From CALSPH01 sp041690035 (GTDB lineage Bacteria; Bacteroidota; Bacteroidia; NS11-12g; UBA955), in assembly GCA_041690035.1 (NCBI GenBank), contig JBDNFC010000069.1, positions 1-29,222 on the forward strand: 29,222 nt of DNA, given 5' to 3'. The translations under genes were made by a program, and so were the position numbers. Shown one piece after another: positions 24,754 through 29,222 of this stretch. The notes beneath the pieces were generated by a model. The model did not search any database and was not told the origin of the DNA. It worked only from the letters and a program-made list of their open reading frames with translations. Within the stretch, counting starts at the first letter, position 1; each line of letters starts with the position of its first letter.

Positions 24754-25737
24754 ATGCAAAGCGGTTTAATAACATTTGATCAGTTTATAGCTGAGGAGCA
24801 AAACAATTTTCCTATGGTTCAGGGCAATCTTTCACGATTATTTAGGTACCTGCAGTTGGCTAGCAAAATGGTAAATAGCCAAGTTAGAAAAGCAGGCTTG
24901 GCAGACATATTAGGCTCTGCAAGCAATACCAATGTACAAGGAGAAGAGCAACAAAAATTAGATGTGATTGCTAATAATATTTTTATAAAAATGATTGAGC
25001 AAAGCAAAGCTTGCGCAGCCATATTGAGCGAAGAGGTAGATGATATTTATTACTGTAACAATAATTTAGATGCAAAATACATCGTTGCAATGGATCCCCT
25101 CGATGGCTCATCAAACATTGATGTAAACGCGTCAATTGGCACTATTTTTAGTATTTATAAAAGAAAGGATTTAACAAGAAAAGTAAACTTAGATGATATT
25201 TTTCAAGCTGGCAATGAGCTTGTTGCAGGTGGATATGTCATTTATGGCTCTAGCACAATGCTGGTTTTTAGCACTGGCAATGGTGTAAATGGTTTTACAC
25301 TAGACGAGAGCATTCAGGAATACTGCCTTTCTCACCCCAATATGAAATTTCCGGATAAAGAAACCTATTATTCGGTAAATGAAGGCAACATAGAAACTTT
25401 TCCTACATTTGTAAAACAATATATAGAAATTTGTAAAGGCAAGGGAGATGGAAAAGCAATTGGTGCTAGATATATTGGTTCTTTAATCGCAGACTTTCAC
25501 AGAAATCTTATAAAAGGAGGCATTTATTTATACCCTCCTACAGAAGCTGCCAAAAATGGAAAACTAAGACTGCTCTATGAGTGTATTCCTATAGGGTTTA
25601 TCGCAGAGCAAGCAGGCGGAAAAGCACATGATGGAGAAAATCATATTTTGAGTATTGTGCCTCATGAACTGCATCAAAGAGTACCCTTTTATGTAGGCAA
25701 CACTAATATGGTAAACAACTTGCTATCAATGATATAA
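24754..25737 (+). CDS. fbp: class I fructose-1,6-bisphosphatase
   Basis: FBPase removes the 1-phosphate of fructose-1,6-bisphosphate in gluconeogenesis. From the ATG at 24754 the protein has 327 residues, a normal class I length. Metal-site residues occur in S-E-E (92-94) and D-P-L-D-G-S-S (114-120), followed by N-I-D-V-N-A-S-I-G-T. Later segments A-R-Y-I-G-S-L and K-L-R-L-L-Y-E-C fit the substrate and metal sites. The open frame extends 54 codons upstream across the lysC start, but that part reads as antisense of lysC, and M-Q-S-G-L-I-T-F-D-Q-F-I fits the family start. Confidence 0.95.
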   Translation: MQSGLITFDQFIAEEQNNFPMVQGNLSRLFRYLQLASKMVNSQVRKAGLADILGSASNTNVQGEEQQKLDVIANNIFIKMIEQSKACAAILSEEVDDIYYCNNNLDAKYIVAMDPLDGSSNIDVNASIGTIFSIYKRKDLTRKVNLDDIFQAGNELVAGGYVIYGSSTMLVFSTGNGVNGFTLDESIQEYCLSHPNMKFPDKETYYSVNEGNIETFPTFVKQYIEICKGKGDGKAIGARYIGSLIADFHRNLIKGGIYLYPPTEAAKNGKLRLLYECIPIGFIAEQAGGKAHDGENHILSIVPHELHQRVPFYVGNTNMVNNLLSMI

Positions 25738-25831
25738 ATATTTTTACAAGATTTTTTGAAAGCAAATCATCAGTATGTTGTGCTATCTAAAACAACATTG
25801 ATAAAGATGATAAAGCAGTAAATATAATTGA

Positions 25832-27241
25832 CTAATCAATTTTTATTATTTCTACCATTGTTTCGTTGCGGGTCTCAATATCTTTAAAAACGATAATTCT
25901 TTTTTCAGACAGAATTAGACAATCGCATTTGCTAGCCTCTTGCTTATTTTGGATCGTATAATAAATACCATTTTTACTTTTTTCCACATACCAATCAAAT
26001 TGATAATAAAGGTCTAAATCTATGCCTATAACACTTTTTTTATGATTTAAACATTTTAGTATCGCCAACTGAGTTTGACTGCGGGTATTTATAAATAGGG
26101 TTGTATTTTCGCGATTCAATATAATTTGATATGTATTGAGTGCGCTCTTACCGATAAATAAAATAAAAAATACACTCAATCCAAAACTTAAGAATATTAT
26201 TTTCTTTGAATTGATATAATTTTCAATAAATTTGAAAAGCAAGGGCAATAATAATATTAATCCTAAAAATAAATAGTGCCCCCACAATCTTTTAGTAAAA
26301 AGCATAATAGGAATTAAAAGTAAAAAACTAAATATGATATAATTCCTATCTTTCTTATTTTTACAAAACATGATAATTGCAAAAATAAAAATACTGGCAG
26401 CGAACAAACAATTTATAATTGAAGGCATTGCAAAAAAATCTAAGAAATAATATTTCAACCAATCAAAAATTGTTAAAGAGTGGTCATCATAGGGTTTTTG
26501 GCTAGAGCTAAAAATATGCATTATCCCGTTTCTAAAATATGGGTTGAATAAGGCAAACACCAAACCGGGAATAGCTATGCACAAACCAAGTAAAAAATAA
26601 CCAAAAGTTTTTGCCCAATAAAAAAGTTGTAAACTATTTTTTTTGCACTGCCATAAAGAAAAAACTAAAAGAAAAAACACCCCAAAAAGCAAACTAACTT
26701 TTGAGCCTAAAGCTAAACCTAAAAAAATCCATGCCCAATTTTTATCCTTAATAGTAAAAAATATGCCCAATAACAACAGTTGCAGCGGCTCTGGTTTAGG
26801 CATTGCTGCAAAATAATTTGTAAATGGGAAAACTAAAAATATGCCCAAGCAAAGCAATCTATAAACCCAATTGCTAATAAAAAGACGAATAATTAAATGA
26901 AAACCAAGTATTAAGTAGCATGTATGCGCCAAACGAACAGAAAATATTAAGCCTTTTAACCCAAAGAGCCAATAAGGTATGCAAGCAAATAAACTGTCTA
27001 ACATATACATAAATCTGCCATAGGCATACCCATTGCCTGCAATGATATTTAAAGTAAAATTTTTGAGACTAGATGAATTTAAAATTTGATAGACCTCTCT
27101 TACAGAATATAATTCATCCCAAGCTGTAAGAATATGATTATTGCCAACATAGCCTTGCAAACCCAATAAAATTATTGGCACTGCAGCAATTAATGCAATT
27201 AATAAAAGTGAAAAATAGGTGTATTTTAAGATTTTATCCAT
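25832..27241 (-). CDS. multi-pass membrane protein, probable GT-C type glycosyltransferase
   Basis: This 469-residue protein has a first membrane segment at about 9-28 and eight or more further hydrophobic segments, ending in a soluble C-terminal part of about 110 residues. The first external loop contains W-D-E-L-Y (41-45), an acidic pair in the place used by GT-C enzymes, and M-P-K-P-E-P-L-Q occurs in the second loop. The layout resembles ArnT/PMT-like transferases that use polyprenyl-phosphate sugars. Its start overlaps the stop of the GT2 gene by 1 bp (TAATG), so the two are coupled, and the GT2 protein may make its lipid-linked donor. Function is inferred from topology and context. Confidence 0.65.
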   Translation of the reverse strand: MDKILKYTYFSLLLIALIAAVPIILLGLQGYVGNNHILTAWDELYSVREVYQILNSSSLKNFTLNIIAGNGYAYGRFMYMLDSLFACIPYWLFGLKGLIFSVRLAHTCYLILGFHLIIRLFISNWVYRLLCLGIFLVFPFTNYFAAMPKPEPLQLLLLGIFFTIKDKNWAWIFLGLALGSKVSLLFGVFFLLVFSLWQCKKNSLQLFYWAKTFGYFLLGLCIAIPGLVFALFNPYFRNGIMHIFSSSQKPYDDHSLTIFDWLKYYFLDFFAMPSIINCLFAASIFIFAIIMFCKNKKDRNYIIFSFLLLIPIMLFTKRLWGHYLFLGLILLLPLLFKFIENYINSKKIIFLSFGLSVFFILFIGKSALNTYQIILNRENTTLFINTRSQTQLAILKCLNHKKSVIGIDLDLYYQFDWYVEKSKNGIYYTIQNKQEASKCDCLILSEKRIIVFKDIETRNETMVEIIKID

Positions 27242-27963
27242 TAAACTATTGTCTTTTTTAGCGAAATAATATATGCTAAAGTTCTTTTAATAATTTTCCA
27301 TTTTGTTTTAAAACTGCTGCCAGAGCCACCTTTTGCCTCGCCTGCTGTGCGAGGCAAAAAAACAACATCAAGGGTTTCTATCTTTCCCTTTTGTTTTGCC
27401 AAATACATGAAATATAAATCGAGCGAAAAATCATGAGGTGCATTATTTTTGGCTTTTTCATAAAATTCTCTACTCATCATTTTAGGCTGTGCATTGATTT
27501 CTACCAACCATTTTTTTAAAATTAGGCTAGCAAATATAGCCATGCCAAATGACAGCACCGTTTCTGCCAATTTCCTTTTTACCCTAAATCCTTTTATTAA
27601 TAAATATTGATGTGATGGGCTATTTAGATAAATTTGGAATGCTTTACCCGCATCCAATAGGTCTGTTTGCATGTCAGCATGTGTCCATGCAAGCACAGGT
27701 GCAGTAGCCATTTCCATTCCAGACAAAATGCCAAAACCGTAGCCCCTATTTTTCTTTATTGTACAAATCAATAAATTATGAGCAGTAAAATTTTTTTTAA
27801 ACTCAGATAGCAATGCTTCTGTATTATCTTTAGAACCATTGTTAACCAATACTATTTCAGTATCAGGATATTGGGTAAAAAGAGCTTGTACCCTTTCAAA
27901 GAGTCTTTCTAAATTTGCAGCCTCATTGAAGCAAGGTATTATTAAACTAAATGCTGGACTCAT
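27241..27963 (-). CDS. family 2 glycosyltransferase, polyprenyl-phosphate type
   Basis: From the ATG at 27963 the protein has 240 residues. The GT2 fold is clear: S-L-I-I-P-C-F-N-E-A-A-N-L (6-18), V-N-N-G-S-K-D-N-T (40-48), G-Y-G-F-G-I-L-S-G-M (74-83) and T-H-A-D-M-Q (94-99) in the DxD position. It resembles dolichyl/undecaprenyl-phosphate mannosyl- or glucosyltransferases, so it may load a sugar on a lipid carrier for the downstream GT-C protein. The frame continues upstream to 28023 with alternative Met codons, but the 27963 start is directly before the conserved fold and overlaps the nucleotidyltransferase stop by 17 bp. The sugar is unknown. Confidence 0.85.
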   Translation of the reverse strand: MSPAFSLIIPCFNEAANLERLFERVQALFTQYPDTEIVLVNNGSKDNTEALLSEFKKNFTAHNLLICTIKKNRGYGFGILSGMEMATAPVLAWTHADMQTDLLDAGKAFQIYLNSPSHQYLLIKGFRVKRKLAETVLSFGMAIFASLILKKWLVEINAQPKMMSREFYEKAKNNAPHDFSLDLYFMYLAKQKGKIETLDVVFLPRTAGEAKGGSGSSFKTKWKIIKRTLAYIISLKKTIV

Positions 27964-28690
27964 GATTGATGTAATTTTCATAATCTTCAGGTGTTCCCCA
28001 ACACAAATATCTTTTAATTTCAAAAACCCTCACGTTTAAATTCATCGCTAACAAATCATTGATACATTCATCCACATAAAACTCGCCATTTATTCTTCTA
28101 TTTTCAGCAATCATCTTTTCTGCAGCATCAGTAAAATAACTAGCTTTTTTAAACCAAAATGCACCTACAATTGCATGATCACTCATTGGATTGTTTGAAA
28201 CAGGTTTTTTAACACTTGCATTAACTACTTTATCTCCTGAAACCTTTATCCAACCATAGGCCTCTGGCTTTGCAAGAACACTTTGGTTGTTTCTAAAGGT
28301 AAAAACAATGGCATCTGAACAAGTCTTTAAATCCTCAAATTTTTCAATATCATACAACATTCCATTATCACAAGCAGCAATGATTAACTCTTGATTTAAA
28401 TCTAAAACAGGTTTTGACAATAAACAAGTACTTGCCTGCCCTTGAGTAAGATAATCAAGCTCAATAATAGTGGATGAAGGAAAATATTCAAGCAGAGAAT
28501 CGTCAATTTTAGCTTCAAGTGCATGCTCTTTTCTTATAATAAAAATATGTTTATCGGCCAAAGGAAGCATTAATGTTGCTGCTACTACCATGGGTTTTTG
28601 GCCAATAGGCAAAAGCGGTTTTGGCAGCACATAACCTTTTTCTACAAATCTGCTGCCTGCGCCTGCCATTGGAATTAGTATTTGAAGCAT
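27947..28690 (-). CDS. sugar-phosphate nucleotidyltransferase
   Basis: From the ATG at 28690 the protein has 247 residues. It begins with the nucleotide-binding P-M-A-G-A-G-S-R-F (7-15) and L-P-K-P-L-L-P-I (22-29), classic for the RmlA/GlmU-N type family that makes NDP-sugars. A-A-C-D-N-G carries the metal-binding Asp. The end contains W-G-T-P-E-D-Y-E-N-Y, a common family tail. An earlier Met at 28717 would add nine residues across the promoter element, so 28690 is preferred. It is the first gene of a three-gene minus-strand operon for a surface glycan. The exact sugar is not determined. Confidence 0.85.
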   Translation of the reverse strand: MLQILIPMAGAGSRFVEKGYVLPKPLLPIGQKPMVVAATLMLPLADKHIFIIRKEHALEAKIDDSLLEYFPSSTIIELDYLTQGQASTCLLSKPVLDLNQELIIAACDNGMLYDIEKFEDLKTCSDAIVFTFRNNQSVLAKPEAYGWIKVSGDKVVNASVKKPVSNNPMSDHAIVGAFWFKKASYFTDAAEKMIAENRRINGEFYVDECINDLLAMNLNVRVFEIKRYLCWGTPEDYENYINHESSI

Positions 28691-28697
28691 TTGACTG

Positions 28698-28705
28698 CAA
28701 AAGTA
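28698..28705 (-). promoter_or_regulatory. TACTTTTG -7 element of the glycan operon
   Basis: On the minus strand 28705-28698 reads TACTTTTG (TAnnTTTG consensus), only 7 bp before the ATG at 28690, so the transcript would be nearly leaderless. It forms an inverted repeat with the identical element for the epimerase gene. Confidence 0.45.
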
Positions 28706-28728
28706 TGCAAAAAACACGTTTTTTTAGT

Positions 28729-28736
28729 TACTTTTG
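28729..28736 (+). promoter_or_regulatory. TACTTTTG -7 element of the epimerase gene
   Basis: TACTTTTG matches TAnnTTTG and ends 18 bp before the ATG at 28755. No TTG is placed well for a -33 box; the space holds the opposing promoter and A/T tracts. Confidence 0.45.
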
Positions 28737-28754
28737 CGCTCACAAAAATCACTA

Positions 28755-29222
28755 ATGATAACAGGAAAAAACATATTTATAACGGGCGGTGCTGGTTTTA
28801 TTGCTAACACCCTTATTGCTAAATTGATAGAGAACAATAAAATTACCGTCTATGACAATTTTCATAGAGACACCCTTTCTGGCTCAGTTTTTGCAAACCA
28901 CAAGAACATAAAAATCATTAATGGAGATGTGCTAGACTTGCCAAAGTTAACGGAAAGCATGAAGGGATCAGACATTGTGGTTCATGCTGCAGGTATTGCA
29001 GGCATAGATACGGTAATAAAAAATCCTGTACGCACAATGCAAGTAAATATGATAGGTACAGCCAATGCATTAGAGGCTGCATTTATAAATAAAATCACAG
29101 ATCGTTTTATAGACTTTAGCACCTCAGAGGTTTTTGGCAGCATGGCTTTTAGAAGCTCAGAAACTGACCAAACTGTGGCAGGAAGTGCTGGTGAGGCCAG
29201 ATGGACTTATGCAGTAAGCAAA
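28755..29222 (+). CDS. NAD-dependent sugar epimerase/dehydratase, 3' end cut off
   Basis: The ATG at 28755 opens a frame that runs to the window end, 156 codons. The N-terminus has the NAD-binding I-F-I-T-G-G-A-G-F-I-A (Rossmann glycine motif G-G-A-G-F-I). D-V at the end of strand 4 and H-A-A-G-I-A-G follow. Later come F-S-T-S-E-V-F-G and the catalytic Y-A-V-S-K, with Lys as the last visible residue. This is an extended short-chain dehydrogenase of the UDP-sugar epimerase/dehydratase group. It is divergent from the nucleotidyltransferase operon and probably acts on the same or a related nucleotide sugar. Its specificity cannot be told from this half. Confidence 0.9.
   Translation, partial: MITGKNIFITGGAGFIANTLIAKLIENNKITVYDNFHRDTLSGSVFANHKNIKIINGDVLDLPKLTESMKGSDIVVHAAGIAGIDTVIKNPVRTMQVNMIGTANALEAAFINKITDRFIDFSTSEVFGSMAFRSSETDQTVAGSAGEARWTYAVSK

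Noticed and set aside
1..29222. tRNA, rRNA, CRISPR array, insertion sequence or phage genes
   Set aside because: Searched by eye for T-loop motifs, regular repeats, transposase motifs and phage proteins; none seen.

Overview
The window comes from the chromosome of an AT-rich member of the Bacteroidota. Evidence: promoter-like TAnnTTTG elements instead of E. coli type -10 boxes, the Bacteroidota gene order of the division/cell-wall (dcw) cluster, a GH3-serine hydrolase fusion, and overall protein similarity. MurE carries the DNPR motif, so the peptidoglycan is most likely of the meso-diaminopimelate type. Genus cannot be told from the sequence alone.

Layout. (1) 1-560, plus: the end of a YqaE/Pmp3-like membrane protein overlapping a DUF2752 membrane protein. 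(2) 597-4090, minus: an exported GH3 glycosidase fused to a serine hydrolase, followed 5 bp later by riboflavin synthase. (3) 4091-5026: a gene-poor stretch with a 36-residue lipoprotein gene (minus) and an unrecognised coding remnant. (4) 5027-6335, plus: xseA-xseB, both subunits of exonuclease VII. (5) 6336-6802: nearly empty. (6) 6803-8044, minus: a stand-alone dihydrolipoamide acetyltransferase (E2). (7) 8430-23374, plus: the dcw cluster mraZ-rsmH-ftsL-ftsI-murE-mraY-murD-ftsW-murG-murC-ftsQ-ftsA-ftsZ, 13 genes with gaps of at most 38 bp and many 4- or 8-bp overlaps. (8) 23442-25737: aspartate kinase (minus) and fructose-1,6-bisphosphatase (plus), divergent across 31 bp. (9) 25832-29222: a surface-sugar locus with a GT-C type membrane protein, a GT2 glycosyltransferase and a sugar nucleotidyltransferase (minus operon), divergent from an NAD-dependent epimerase cut off by the window end.

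The dcw cluster is the core. MurC, MurD and MurE build the UDP-MurNAc-peptide, MraY and MurG make lipid I and II, FtsW and FtsI polymerise and cross-link septal wall, and FtsQ, FtsL, FtsA and FtsZ form the divisome. MraZ probably controls the cluster through a 10-bp-spaced GTGG array directly upstream. murB, murF and ddl are not in the cluster and must lie elsewhere.

I found no RNA genes, insertion sequences, CRISPR array or phage genes, and no convincing new multi-gene system. The items most worth a second look are small: the lipoprotein, the MraZ boxes, repeated translational-coupling junctions in the dcw cluster, and two compact divergent promoter regions.
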